Positions 1-7,941 are shown, numbered from the stretch's first letter. The stretch is DNA of 44,210 nucleotides from Achromobacter sp. Bel (GCF_012928505.1 NZ_JABBJN010000051.1:1-44210); one strand, 5' to 3'. Program-made: numbers and translations. Notes: generated from the letters alone by a model not told the origin.

Positions 1-1073
1 ATCTCCGGCGCCCCCGCCGGTGCGGGCACGGCCGCGGGTGCAGGCGCCGTCGGGCGCACGGTCTGGCCCTGGCCGAGGATGTAGCGGGAAACGTTGCGGT
101 TATGCCCCGACAGGTTCTCCGCGAATTCACTGGTGCCGTTACCCCGCGACACGAAGAACAGGTACTTGTGCTGCTCGGGCTGCACCGCGGCCAGCAGCGC
201 TGCCCGGCCCGCCGCCGCGATCGGCGTGGGCGGCAGGCCCGGCCGGGTATAGGTGTTCCACGGCGTATCGGTCTGCAAGTCGCGCTTGCGGATGCGTCCC
301 TGGTAGTTCTCGCCCATCCCGTAGATGACAGTGGGATCGGTCTGCAGCAGCATGCCGATCTTCAGCCGGTTGGTGAACACGCCGGACACGCGGCGGCGGT
401 CGGGGCCGTGGCCGGTTTCCTTTTCGATGATCGACGCCAGCACCAGCGCTTCATAGGGGGTGGCCACCGGCAGGCCGGACTGGCGCTTGGCCCAGGTGTC
501 CTGCAGGATGCGCTGGCCTTCCTGATAGGCGCGGCGCAGCAGATCGTAATCAGTGCTGCCGGGCGTGAAGATGTAGGTGTCCGGAAAGAACAGCCCTTCG
601 GGATGCTTGATGTCCGAACCCAGCCGTTCCATCAGCGCCTCATCGCTGACGTCGCCCAAGGTCTGCTTGACGTCCGGATTCTCGCGCAGCGCCTGGCGGA
701 TCTGGCGGAACGTCCAGCCTTCCAGGAAGGTGATCTGGCGCTGGGTCATGTCGCCCCGAGCCAGCCGTTCCAGCAGCCGCCAGGGGGTATCGCCATTGAT
801 GGCCTGGTAGCCCCCGGCCTTCATCAGCTTGTCCTGTTCGGTCAGCCGCGCCATCCAGACAAAACCGGGTTCCCACATCGGTACGCCGACCGCATTGAGC
901 GCGCGCGCGACCGTGCGCGGGCTGCTGCCCGGGTCCACTACAAAATCGATCCTGTCGGCCGGTAAATGCAGGGGCCGGTGCATCCAGCTCCATGCGGCGC
1001 CCACGGCTGCCGCGGCGGCAATCACGATGAGCAGGAATGACCACAAGACGTAAAAACGGAGTCGCTTCTTCAT
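1..1073 (-). CDS. mltG: Endolytic murein transglycosylase MltG, 3' end outside window
   Basis: MltG is an inner-membrane lytic transglycosylase that cuts nascent peptidoglycan glycan strands and helps set strand length. Reading from the ATG at 1073 the protein opens with a short basic stretch (MKKRLRFY) and one hydrophobic segment at about residues 7-27, as expected for a single N-terminal anchor. The YceG/MltG domain follows; the segment LASIIEKETG carries the Glu expected to be catalytic in this family, and GMLLQTDPTVIYGMG and NTYTRPGLPPTPI are further family-typical blocks. About 357 codons are present and a Pro/Ala-rich tail begins at the window edge, so the C-terminus is missing. It is divergent from ygfZ. 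In relatives tmk usually lies just downstream, outside this window. Identification is strong; only the end is unseen. Confidence 0.93.
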   Translation of the reverse strand, partial: MKKRLRFYVLWSFLLIVIAAAAAVGAAWSWMHRPLHLPADRIDFVVDPGSSPRTVARALNAVGVPMWEPGFVWMARLTEQDKLMKAGGYQAINGDTPWRLLERLARGDMTQRQITFLEGWTFRQIRQALRENPDVKQTLGDVSDEALMERLGSDIKHPEGLFFPDTYIFTPGSTDYDLLRRAYQEGQRILQDTWAKRQSGLPVATPYEALVLASIIEKETGHGPDRRRVSGVFTNRLKIGMLLQTDPTVIYGMGENYQGRIRKRDLQTDTPWNTYTRPGLPPTPIAAAGRAALLAAVQPEQHKYLFFVSRGNGTSEFAENLSGHNRNVSRYILGQGQTVRPTAPAPAAVPAPAGAPE

Positions 1074-1227
1074 AAGTCCCAGAAGTTTAATGGATCGAGC
1101 GGAACTGTCGCGGCAAAAGTGGGGCCGGGGCGCCCGTCGCGGCCCTGCGGCCATCGGGGGCTTGGCCCCTGCCGCAAGGGGAAGACGGCTATCATCTGCA
1201 CTTTGATGTTGCGATAACACCGCCGCC

Positions 1228-2226
1228 ATGCACGCTTTCTACAGTTCGATCCCCGCCCGCGCAGAAGGTTGCGCGCAATGCGCGCCGCTGGATGATTTTG
1301 TCGTCTTTACCGCCTCCGGCGCCGATGCCCTGCCCTTTCTGCACGGCCAACTGACGCAGGACGTCACTGGCCTGCCGGCCGACGCCGCCCGCCTGGCGGG
1401 CTATTGCACCGCGAAGGGCCGCCTGCTGGCCACGCTGGTGATGTGGCGCGCCGCCCCCGGCGCGGACGACGCCCCGCAACTCTATGGCCTGGTGCGCCAG
1501 GACCTGTCGCAAGCCTTGCTCAAACGCCTTTCGATGTTCGTGCTGCGCGCCAAAGTCAAGCTGGCCGCCGCCCCGCTGCATGTCGCGGGCGTCCAGGCGT
1601 CGGCCGAAGACGCCGCCGCGCTGGAAGCCGTTGCCGGTGCCTTGCCGCGCAGCGCCTGGCAACGCGCCGACCTGCCGTCCGGCACCTGGATCGCCGCGCC
1701 GTCGGCCAACGGTCGCCTGCGCTGGTGGTGGATCGCCTCTGACGAACAGCTGGAGCAGGCCGCCCCGCTGGCCGCCGTGCTGGGCCTGGCCCCCGCCTCG
1801 CAGTGGCATGTGGCTGACCTGGCCGCCGGCATCCCCTGGATCGCCACGGCCACGCAAGACGTCTTCATCCCGCAGACCGTCAACCTGGAACTCATCCAGG
1901 GCGTGAGCTTCACCAAGGGCTGTTATCCGGGCCAGGAAGTCGTGGCGCGCAGCCACTATCGCGGCACCGTCAAACGCCGCATGGCCTACGGCACCATCGC
2001 CGACGCCAGCTTGCAAGGCGCGGCATTGGCCGGCGTGGACGTGTTCGACGCCACCCAGCCCGGCGAGCCGATCGGCCGCGTCGTGGATGGCGCCAGTGAA
2101 GCCGGCGTGGCGTCCGTCTTGTTCGAAACCACGCTGGCCGCCTTGCCCGAAGGCGATCTGCGCCTGGGCGCGGCGGACGGCCCCCGCATCGCCGCGGCGC
2201 CGCTGCCGTACTCGATCGCGCCCTGA
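1228..2226 (+). CDS. ygfZ: YgfZ/GcvT-type folate-binding protein
   Basis: This 332-residue protein belongs to the YgfZ/IBA57 family, folate-binding relatives of the glycine-cleavage T protein that support maturation or repair of some iron-sulfur proteins, including tRNA-modifying MiaB in Escherichia coli. The hallmark motif KGCYPGQE is at residues 230-237 with its conserved Cys232. The N-terminal part has the expected LHGQLTQDV block at about 38-46. Length matches the family (about 320-340 residues). The ATG at 1228 is the first good start after the divergent mltG promoter region. The gene ends 25 bases from the convergent VIT1-like gene, so it is probably monocistronic. Confidence 0.93.
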   Translation: MHAFYSSIPARAEGCAQCAPLDDFVVFTASGADALPFLHGQLTQDVTGLPADAARLAGYCTAKGRLLATLVMWRAAPGADDAPQLYGLVRQDLSQALLKRLSMFVLRAKVKLAAAPLHVAGVQASAEDAAALEAVAGALPRSAWQRADLPSGTWIAAPSANGRLRWWWIASDEQLEQAAPLAAVLGLAPASQWHVADLAAGIPWIATATQDVFIPQTVNLELIQGVSFTKGCYPGQEVVARSHYRGTVKRRMAYGTIADASLQGAALAGVDVFDATQPGEPIGRVVDGASEAGVASVLFETTLAALPEGDLRLGAADGPRIAAAPLPYSIAP

Positions 2227-2251
2227 GTCCTTCCGCTGTCCGGCGCCGGCC

Positions 2252-2941
2252 TTAAACGGCCACGCCAAACAGCGCGCCGACGCCGGCAGTCACCGCCATC
2301 GCCAAGGCCCCCAGCACCGTCACCCGCAGCACCGCGGGCCCTTTGGGCGCGCCCCCGGCGCCTGCCGCCAGCGCGCCAAGCGCCGCCAGGCACACCACCG
2401 ACGCGCCGATCACCCAGACAATCAATTGCGGCAACGGCGCCGTCACGGCTACCGCCAACGGCAACGCCGCCCCCCCAGCGAACGACGCCGCGGAAGCTAC
2501 CGCCGCTTGTACCGGACGCGCCCGGTTATGCAAAGAGATCCCCAATTCGTCACGCGCATGCGCGTCCAGAGCGTCGTGGCTGGTCAATTGGCGAGCGACT
2601 TGCATCGCCAGCTCGCGCGACAGGCCGCGCGCCACATAGATGTCGATCAGCTCGGCCAGTTCTTCCTCCGAATTACGCTTCAGCGACCGCTGCTCCATGC
2701 GCAGGTCGGCCGCCTCGGTGTCGGCCTGTGACCGGACGGACACGTATTCACCCGCTGCCATGGACAGCGCACCCGCAACTAGCCCCGCCAATCCCGACGT
2801 CAGGATGGCGCCATGCGTGGCCTGCGCCGCCGCCACGCCGGTGATCAGGCTCGCCGTGGAGACGATGCCGTCGTTGGCGCCCAGCACGGCGGCGCGCAGC
2901 CAATTGCTGCGGAAAATCCGATGATGTTCTTTTGAAGGCAT
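2252..2941 (-). CDS. VIT1/CCC1-family transporter-like membrane protein
   Basis: A 229-residue integral membrane protein of the VIT1/CCC1 (DUF125) family, whose characterised eukaryotic members move Fe(II) or Mn(II) across membranes. The N-terminal block NWLRAAVLGANDGIVSTASL is the family signature. AGEYVSVRSQADTE at about residues 63-76 is the usual end of the second helix before the cytosolic metal-binding loop. The loop (about 70-130) is rich in Glu/Asp, and three hydrophobic helices fill the C-terminal half. It follows the thioesterase gene on the same strand but is separated from it by a 12-bp perfect GC hairpin, so it may be transcribed separately. Substrate cannot be told from sequence. 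Confidence 0.88.
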   Translation of the reverse strand: MPSKEHHRIFRSNWLRAAVLGANDGIVSTASLITGVAAAQATHGAILTSGLAGLVAGALSMAAGEYVSVRSQADTEAADLRMEQRSLKRNSEEELAELIDIYVARGLSRELAMQVARQLTSHDALDAHARDELGISLHNRARPVQAAVASAASFAGGAALPLAVAVTAPLPQLIVWVIGASVVCLAALGALAAGAGGAPKGPAVLRVTVLGALAMAVTAGVGALFGVAV

Positions 2942-2969
2942 TGCGCGGCATCCAGACGATGCGTGACAA

Positions 2970-3012
2970 GCGCGGCGCGCGCCCGGCCATCAAGGCCAGA
3001 CGCGCGCCGCGC
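2970..3012 (-). terminator. Strong GC-rich hairpin between thioesterase and VIT1-like genes
   Basis: Positions 2970-2981 (GCGCGGCGCGCG) are perfectly complementary to 3001-3012, giving a 12-bp all-GC stem. The 19-base loop contains a second small GGCC/GGCC stem. It lies in the 76-base gap between the stop of the thioesterase (3018) and the ATG of the VIT1-like gene (2941). There is no clear U-run on the minus strand, so it could be an atypical terminator, a processing site or an mRNA 3'-end stabiliser. Confidence 0.4.
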
Positions 3013-3017
3013 CGGAT

Positions 3018-3455
3018 TCATCGCGGCGTCACGCGTACCGCGGTAAGCAAGCCTATCACGCACATCGTGGCCTGCTCGCCTTCGTACGCATGCACTTCGA
3101 CCTGGCAGATCGACAGTCGCTTGCCCGGCTTCACTACCCGGCCGCTGGCGACGAAGCGGTCGCCCTTGGCCGGCGCCAGGAAGTTCATCTTGAACTCAGA
3201 GGTCAAGACGTCCTCGCCAGGACCGAACAGCGTGTAGGCCGCGTAGCCGCCCGCACTGTCCGCGATCGTCGTCGAAATACCCGCGTGCAGAAAGCCGTTC
3301 TGCTGGCACAGGTCGGCGCGGTAGGGCAGCACGATGTCCACCCTCCCCGGCTCCACCACGTCCAGTCCGGCGCCCAGCAGCCGCATGATGCTTTGCTGGT
3401 CGAAACTGGCCTTGACCCGAGCGGCCGGGTCGGACGACGACTGATGGCCGCCCAT
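3018..3455 (-). CDS. PaaI-family hotdog thioesterase
   Basis: A 145-residue single-domain hotdog protein of the PaaI/YdiI type, which hydrolyses acyl-CoA thioesters in the cytoplasm. The region QQNGFLHAGISTTIADSAGG at about residues 50-69 corresponds to the conserved HG-x-x-x-x-x-D segment of the family, with the Gly-rich helix following. The later stretch SEFKMNFLAPAKGD is the typical second core strand. It starts one base after the stop of the 3-hydroxyisobutyrate dehydrogenase gene (stop 3457-3459, ATG 3453-3455), so the two are almost certainly cotranslated. Context suggests action on a branched short-chain acyl-CoA or aromatic side product; the substrate is inference. Confidence 0.85.
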   Translation of the reverse strand: MGGHQSSSDPAARVKASFDQQSIMRLLGAGLDVVEPGRVDIVLPYRADLCQQNGFLHAGISTTIADSAGGYAAYTLFGPGEDVLTSEFKMNFLAPAKGDRFVASGRVVKPGKRLSICQVEVHAYEGEQATMCVIGLLTAVRVTPR

Positions 3456-3456
3456 G

Positions 3457-4347
3457 TCAATCCTGCTCGCGCTTGACCAGGTTGACGATGCTGGAGAAGT
3501 CCAGCTTGCCGGATCCGCCCGAGCTATGCAGCGAATACAGGTTGCGCGCCAGTTCGCCCAACGGGATGGAGGCGCGCGCCGACAGCGCCGACTCGGCAGC
3601 CAGGCCCAGGTCCTTGAGCATCAGGTCAACGCCGAAGCCCCCCGCATACCCCTTGGAGGCCGGCGCATGGTCCATGACGCCCGGCCAGGGGTTGTAGAGC
3701 TCGGTCGCCCAGTTGCGGCCGGAACTCTTGGCGATGATGTCCGACAGCACCTTCGGGTCCAGGCCGTTGGCCACGCCCAGCGCCAACGCCTCGGACGTGC
3801 CCGCCATCAGGATGCCCAACAGCATGTTGTTGCAGATCTTGGCCACCTGGCCGGCGCCAGCCGGACCCGCGTGGAAGATGTTCTTGCCCATCTTCTCCAG
3901 CACGGGGCGCGCGCGCTCCAATGCGGCGTCCTGACCGCCCACGATGAACGTCAGCGTGCCGGCGGCCGCGCCGGCGGTGCCGCCCGACACCGGGGCGTCG
4001 ATCATGGCGATGCCGCGCACGTCGGCCGCCTGCGCCACTTTGCGCGCTGAATCCGGCGCGATGGTGCTGCACTCGATGACCAGCGCGCTGGCCGGGATCT
4101 TGCCCAGCAGGTCTTCACCCAGGTACAGGCCTTCCACGTGCTTGCTGGCCGGCAGCATCGAGATGACGACTTCGGCGCCCTTGACCGCTTCGGATGCGGA
4201 GGCTGCCGCACGGGCGCCGGCGTCGGTCAGCAGCTTGATGGCGGCCGGCGCCAGGTCGAACACCGTCAGGCTGTGGCCGGCCTTGACCAGATTCAATGCC
4301 ATGGGCGCGCCCATGTTGCCCAAACCGATAAACGCGATACTGCTCAT
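3457..4347 (-). CDS. mmsB: 3-hydroxyisobutyrate dehydrogenase
   Basis: This enzyme oxidises 3-hydroxyisobutyrate to methylmalonate semialdehyde with NAD+ in valine breakdown. The 296-residue protein has the N-terminal dinucleotide-binding motif GLGNMGAP (residues 8-15), the substrate-binding block DAPVSGGTAGAAAGTL (117-132) and the catalytic Lys170 within GQVAKICNN. Length is normal for the beta-hydroxyacid dehydrogenase family. It is third in a minus-strand operon after an acyl-CoA dehydrogenase and 3-hydroxyisobutyryl-CoA hydrolase, exactly the enzymes acting two and one steps earlier. That makes this substrate far more likely than a related one such as tartronate semialdehyde. A 102-base gap precedes its ATG. 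Confidence 0.92.
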   Translation of the reverse strand: MSSIAFIGLGNMGAPMALNLVKAGHSLTVFDLAPAAIKLLTDAGARAAASASEAVKGAEVVISMLPASKHVEGLYLGEDLLGKIPASALVIECSTIAPDSARKVAQAADVRGIAMIDAPVSGGTAGAAAGTLTFIVGGQDAALERARPVLEKMGKNIFHAGPAGAGQVAKICNNMLLGILMAGTSEALALGVANGLDPKVLSDIIAKSSGRNWATELYNPWPGVMDHAPASKGYAGGFGVDLMLKDLGLAAESALSARASIPLGELARNLYSLHSSGGSGKLDFSSIVNLVKREQD

Positions 4348-4449
4348 GATGTCTTGTCTCCTGTTGCTATTGCTGTAGGTATGGATTCATCGTGACCTGC
4401 ATGACGGAAATCTTGGGTGGCCGGCCCGCAAGGCGAACCGGCCGGCGCG

Positions 4450-5625
4450 TCAGCGCCCTTCCTGGCCCAGGTCGGCCAGGGGATGCGGCTGGCCTTCGGG
4501 CCACGGTTCTTCGAAGAACTTCTGCACCCAGGCATCGGTCGCCATGCCCATGACAGCCGGATTCCAGCGCGGGTTCTTGTCCTTGTCGACCAGCAAGGCA
4601 CGGATGCCTTCAGCGAAATCGCCATGCGCCGTGCAGGCCAGCGCGGCGATGTACTCGGCGCGGAACACGTCGTCCAGCGACCGCAGGCGCGTGCGCTGCT
4701 GCAAAGCGAAAGCCAGACGCACCGAACCCGGCGACCCCGCCAGCATCGTCGTCGCCGCGCGTGCCAGCCAGGGATCGGCATGGTCCTTCAACAGCGCCAG
4801 TTCTTCGTAGATCTCGTCCAGCCGGTTGCCGTTGCACAGGTTGTTGATCAGGAACGAGTGTTGGCGCAGATGGCCGCCTTCCAGCGGTGTCTGCGGCTCC
4901 AGCGCGGTCAGCGCGCGGCGCAACAGGCCGTCGTTCAACGAACGCGGCGCGATGGACGTCTCGGGCGCTCCTGCGGCCTGGCCGGCCCAGGGCTGCTCTT
5001 CCAGCGACGCCAGCAGCTTCGGCCAATCGGCGTGGTTCAGGCGGAAATCCGCCAGGCCCGCGAAAAAGGCGTCGGCGGTATTCATGTGAGCGCCCGTCAA
5101 GGCCAGGAACAGGCCAATGCGGCCCGGCATGCGGTTCAGCAGCCAACTGCCGCCCACGTCCGGGAACAGGCCAATGGACACTTCCGGCATCGCCAGCCGC
5201 GAGGTCTCGCTGACGACGCGATGGCTGGCGCCCATCATCAGGCCGATGCCACCGCCCATGACGATCCCGTGGCCCCAGCACAGCACGGGCTTCGGATAGG
5301 TGTGGATGCGGTAGTCCAGCCGGTACTCGTGCTCGAAGAAGCGGCGCGCATAGGCGTTGCTCCAGCCGTTCTTGCCCTGGTTCTCGCCCATGCTGCGGTA
5401 CAGGCCGTGCAGGTCGCCGCCAGCACAAAACGCCTTCTCGCCCGCACCTTGCAGGACCACCAGGGCCACGCCGGGATCGCGCGCCCATTCGTCCAGGCGC
5501 GCCGCCAGCAAGTCCACCATTTCCAGCGACAGGCCGTTCAGGGTCTGCGGCGCATTCAGCGTCGCGATCCCGAACCGCATGCCGTTCGCCGCACTTCTTT
5601 CTTCGAACAACACCGGTGCATTCAT
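4450..5625 (-). CDS. 3-hydroxyisobutyryl-CoA hydrolase (enoyl-CoA hydratase superfamily)
   Basis: A 391-residue crotonase-fold protein. Segments EKAFCAGGDLHGLY (about residues 61-74), GGGIGLMMGASHRV and PEVSIGLFPDVGGSWLLNRM follow human HIBCH closely, and the length (about 380-390) fits HIBCH rather than the 260-residue hydratases. HIBCH releases free 3-hydroxyisobutyrate from its CoA ester, which mmsB downstream then oxidises. I chose the ATG at 5623-5625 because it overlaps the stop of the upstream acyl-CoA dehydrogenase as ATGA, and because the open frame further upstream only encodes antisense-frame composition. Automatic pipelines often label such proteins enoyl-CoA hydratase; context favours the hydrolase. 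Confidence 0.88.
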   Translation of the reverse strand: MNAPVLFEERSAANGMRFGIATLNAPQTLNGLSLEMVDLLAARLDEWARDPGVALVVLQGAGEKAFCAGGDLHGLYRSMGENQGKNGWSNAYARRFFEHEYRLDYRIHTYPKPVLCWGHGIVMGGGIGLMMGASHRVVSETSRLAMPEVSIGLFPDVGGSWLLNRMPGRIGLFLALTGAHMNTADAFFAGLADFRLNHADWPKLLASLEEQPWAGQAAGAPETSIAPRSLNDGLLRRALTALEPQTPLEGGHLRQHSFLINNLCNGNRLDEIYEELALLKDHADPWLARAATTMLAGSPGSVRLAFALQQRTRLRSLDDVFRAEYIAALACTAHGDFAEGIRALLVDKDKNPRWNPAVMGMATDAWVQKFFEEPWPEGQPHPLADLGQEGR

Positions 5626-6776
5626 CTTATGTCGGCTCCTTTTTCCAACAATTGGCGGGCAATGATCACGCGCATGATCTCGTTGGTGCCCTCCAGGATC
5701 TGATGAACGCGAGTATCGCGCACCAGACGCTCCAAGGGATAGTCCCGCAAATAGCCGTAGCCGCCATGAATCTGTTGCGCATCCAGGCAGATCTGGAAGC
5801 CCATGTCCGTCGCGAAGCGCTTGGCCATGGCGCAGTAGGTCGCCGCGTCCGGCGCGCCCGCATCCAGCTTGCAGGCGGCCAGGCGCACCATCTGGCGCGC
5901 CGCGACCAGGTGCGTGGCCATGTCGGCCAGCTTGAACTGCAGGGCCTGGAATTCCGCCAGGCGGCGGTTGAACTGCCGGCGCTCGTCCATGTAGCGGCGG
6001 GCGGCGTCCAGCGCCCCCTGGGCCGCGCCGACCGAGCAGGTGCCGATATTGATCCGGCCGCCGTCCAGCCCCTTCATGGCAATCTTGAAACCCTCGCCTT
6101 CCTGGCCCAGCAGGTTGCCGGCCGGCACGCGCACGTTCTCGAACGTGATTGGGCGCGTGGACTGGCTGTTCCAGCCCATCTTCTCTTCCTTGCGGCCGTA
6201 GCTGATGCCTGGGGTGTCGGCCGGCACCGCGAATGCGCTGATGCCGCCCGCCCCCTCGCCCCCGGTGCGCGCCATCACCACCAGCAGGTCGGTGTCGCCG
6301 CCGCCAGAAATGAAGGCCTTGCTGCCGTTCAGCACATAGTCGTCGCCGTCGCGCTGCGCCCGCGTGGACAGGGACGCGGCGTCGGAACCGGCGCCCGGCT
6401 CGGTCAGGCAATACGACGCCAGCTTCTGGCCGCTGGCCAGCAACGGGCCCCAGGCCTCGCGCAGCGCGGGCTGCCCCCATTTGCCGACCATCCAGGTGGC
6501 CATGTTGTGGATCGTCAGGAACGCGGTCGTCGAGGGGTCTACCGCCGCCATTTCCTCGAACACCAGCGTGGCGTCCAGGCGCGGCAGGCCCAGGCCGCCG
6601 ATCTCTTCACTGGCATAGATGGCGCAGAAGCCCATCTCGCCCGCCCGGGCGAAAGCCTCGCGCGGGAAAATGCCTTCGGCGTCCCAGCGCGCGGCGTGGG
6701 GCGCCAATTCGCCCTCGGCGTAGTCGCGGGCGGCCTGCGCGAACGCGCGCTGCTCGTCGGTCAGTTCCAAGTCCAC
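5622..6776 (-). CDS. Acyl-CoA dehydrogenase, probably isobutyryl-CoA dehydrogenase
   Basis: A 384-residue FAD-dependent acyl-CoA dehydrogenase. It has the N-terminal helical domain, the CLTEPGAGSD block at about 147-156 that contacts FAD and substrate, and the C-terminal helix HQILEGTNEIM, whose Glu (about 362) lies where MCAD and isobutyryl-CoA dehydrogenase place the catalytic base. It would convert isobutyryl-CoA to methacrylyl-CoA, feeding the hydrolase and dehydrogenase encoded next. The start is a GTG at 6774-6776 preceded by an AGGAGAC ribosome site; its stop overlaps the next gene by ATGA. A LiuR-like palindrome sits 84 bases upstream. Other short branched acyl-CoAs remain possible substrates. 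Confidence 0.9.
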   Translation of the reverse strand: MDLELTDEQRAFAQAARDYAEGELAPHAARWDAEGIFPREAFARAGEMGFCAIYASEEIGGLGLPRLDATLVFEEMAAVDPSTTAFLTIHNMATWMVGKWGQPALREAWGPLLASGQKLASYCLTEPGAGSDAASLSTRAQRDGDDYVLNGSKAFISGGGDTDLLVVMARTGGEGAGGISAFAVPADTPGISYGRKEEKMGWNSQSTRPITFENVRVPAGNLLGQEGEGFKIAMKGLDGGRINIGTCSVGAAQGALDAARRYMDERRQFNRRLAEFQALQFKLADMATHLVAARQMVRLAACKLDAGAPDAATYCAMAKRFATDMGFQICLDAQQIHGGYGYLRDYPLERLVRDTRVHQILEGTNEIMRVIIARQLLEKGADIR

Positions 6777-6859
6777 AGCCTGTCTCCTGTTGTCATCGGT
6801 ATTGTCTGTTGCCGTTGCTGCCGTCTCGTGAACATCAGCCCGTCGATTTTGACATGACG

Positions 6860-6875
6860 TTAACGTAAACGTAAG
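6860..6875. promoter_or_regulatory. LiuR-like operator of the valine-catabolism operon
   Basis: TTAACGTAAACGTAAG is an imperfect inverted repeat built of two ACGT-containing halves (TTAACGT and ACGTAAG). It strongly resembles the TTTACGT/ACGTAAA palindromes described for MerR-type LiuR regulators of branched-chain amino acid catabolism in proteobacteria. It lies upstream of the isobutyryl-CoA dehydrogenase GTG. No liuR gene is present in the window, so the regulator would act in trans. The match is by memory of the motif, not by a matrix search. Confidence 0.6.
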
Positions 6876-6887
6876 TGCGAAACCGTG

Positions 6888-6916
6888 TTTATGTTACGCC
6901 GGATGCCGCGGCGCAA
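6888..6916 (-). promoter_or_regulatory. Candidate promoter of the valine-catabolism operon
   Basis: On the minus strand TTGCGC (6911-6916) and CATAAA (6888-6893) are separated by 17 bases, a possible sigma-70 promoter with weak hexamers. The LiuR-like palindrome at 6860-6875 would begin about 12 bases past the -10, a place where a bound repressor would block initiation. Both hexamers are poor, so this is only a suggestion. Confidence 0.25.
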
Positions 6917-6992
6917 TTTGTCTTATTGATGACAATGTGGGCAGGCCCGCCCCTCCGGGGCTCGGCAAGCGGGCCGAGTCACCCGGACCGGC

Positions 6993-7310
6993 TTACAGCA
7001 GGCCCGCGGGGCGCACCCTGCCGTTCCTGGCCGTTTTGGAGCGGCGGTGCTCCGCGCGGCGACGGCGCGACTCCTTGGGATCGAAACTCAGCCCGCGGTA
7101 GACCTCCACGCGGTCGCCGTCCGCCAGCCTTGCGTGCGGCTCGGTGGCGCGGCCGAAGATGCCCACGCCGCGCTCCCACGGCTGGACCACGGGAAAAGCC
7201 TGGGCAAAACCGCTGGCGGCCAACGCGTCGGCCACCGTCGCGCCCTCGGGCAGCTGGATTTCACGCAGCCACGCATGGCCCGGCAAGGCGTAGCAGACAC
7301 TGACGTTCAT
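6993..7310 (-). CDS. rnfH: RnfH-family (RatB) ubiquitin-like protein
   Basis: A 105-residue member of the RnfH/RatB family, small beta-grasp proteins of unclear function that commonly sit beside ratA and smpB. The region VSVCYALPGHAWLREIQLPEGATVADAL and the segment VGIFGRATEPHARLADGDRVEVYRGL (about residues 49-74) match the family core, ending in the usual strand and an Arg-rich tail. I prefer the ATG at 7308-7310, 19 bases after the ratA stop; an upstream in-frame ATG at 7338-7340 would overlap ratA by 11 bases and add ten residues. Neither has a clear ribosome site. Function should not be inferred beyond the family name. Confidence 0.82.
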   Translation of the reverse strand: MNVSVCYALPGHAWLREIQLPEGATVADALAASGFAQAFPVVQPWERGVGIFGRATEPHARLADGDRVEVYRGLSFDPKESRRRRAEHRRSKTARNGRVRPAGLL

Positions 7311-7329
7311 CAGCGCCGCGCCGGCGGGT

Positions 7330-7764
7330 TCATTCCCCATACTTGGCCTGCGCCCGCTTGGTGAAGGAATCGATGAAGCTGGTCGCGATGCGGTTGAACA
7401 CCGGGCCCACGACCATTTCCAACGCACGGTTGGAAAACGCGTATTCCATGGTGAACAGCACCTTGCAGGCGTCTTCGGCCAGCGGCTGGAATTCCCAATG
7501 GCCCACCAGGCTGGAGAACGGACCATCCACCAGTTCCAGGTCGATCCGGTCGGGATAGACATGGGTATTGCGCGTGCTGAAGCGCTGCTTCATGCCCGCG
7601 AAACTGATCAGGATAGAGGCCTGCATGCCGTGTTCGTCGCGGGTCTGCACCTCGGCGCCGCCACACCACGGCATGAACTCGGGGTACTTTTCCACGTCGG
7701 CGACCAGATCGAACATCTGGGCGGCGCTGTAAGGCACCAGGACGGATCGTTGTACTTTGTGCAT
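7330..7764 (-). CDS. ratA: RatA/COQ10-type START-domain protein
   Basis: A 144-residue polyketide-cyclase/START-fold protein of the RatA/COQ10 family. Escherichia coli RatA was reported to block 70S ribosome assembly, while the eukaryotic COQ10 relatives bind ubiquinone; which role applies here is unknown. Family-typical features are SVLVPYSAAQMFDLVADVEKYP at the N-terminus, FMPWCGGAEV at about 30-39 and the C-terminal helix NRIATSFIDSFTKRA. It is divergent from smpB and followed directly by rnfH, the same three-gene neighbourhood seen in enterobacteria. The 177-base gap to smpB holds both promoters; I could not assign hexamers confidently. Confidence 0.88.
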   Translation of the reverse strand: MHKVQRSVLVPYSAAQMFDLVADVEKYPEFMPWCGGAEVQTRDEHGMQASILISFAGMKQRFSTRNTHVYPDRIDLELVDGPFSSLVGHWEFQPLAEDACKVLFTMEYAFSNRALEMVVGPVFNRIATSFIDSFTKRAQAKYGE

Positions 7765-7941
7765 CGACTATCGCAAATGGCTAGAATGGCAAGATTTTAC
7801 CGGCACCGCATGACCTGGGCCTAATCACGGGAAAAGCGAGCGCGCGGCACGCCGGACGGCAACTCCAGCCCGGCCCCACTCTGCCCCGCCCGTCAGCCCC
7901 CCACGAAAAGACCCGCAAAGCCCCCAGGCAAAAAAGGCGTT

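Noticed and set aside
4450..6480. 676-codon minus-strand frame joining HIBCH to upstream sequence
   Set aside because: Only the part from 5625 down is HIBCH. The upstream part lies in another frame within the acyl-CoA dehydrogenase gene and has no domain, so it is not a fusion protein.
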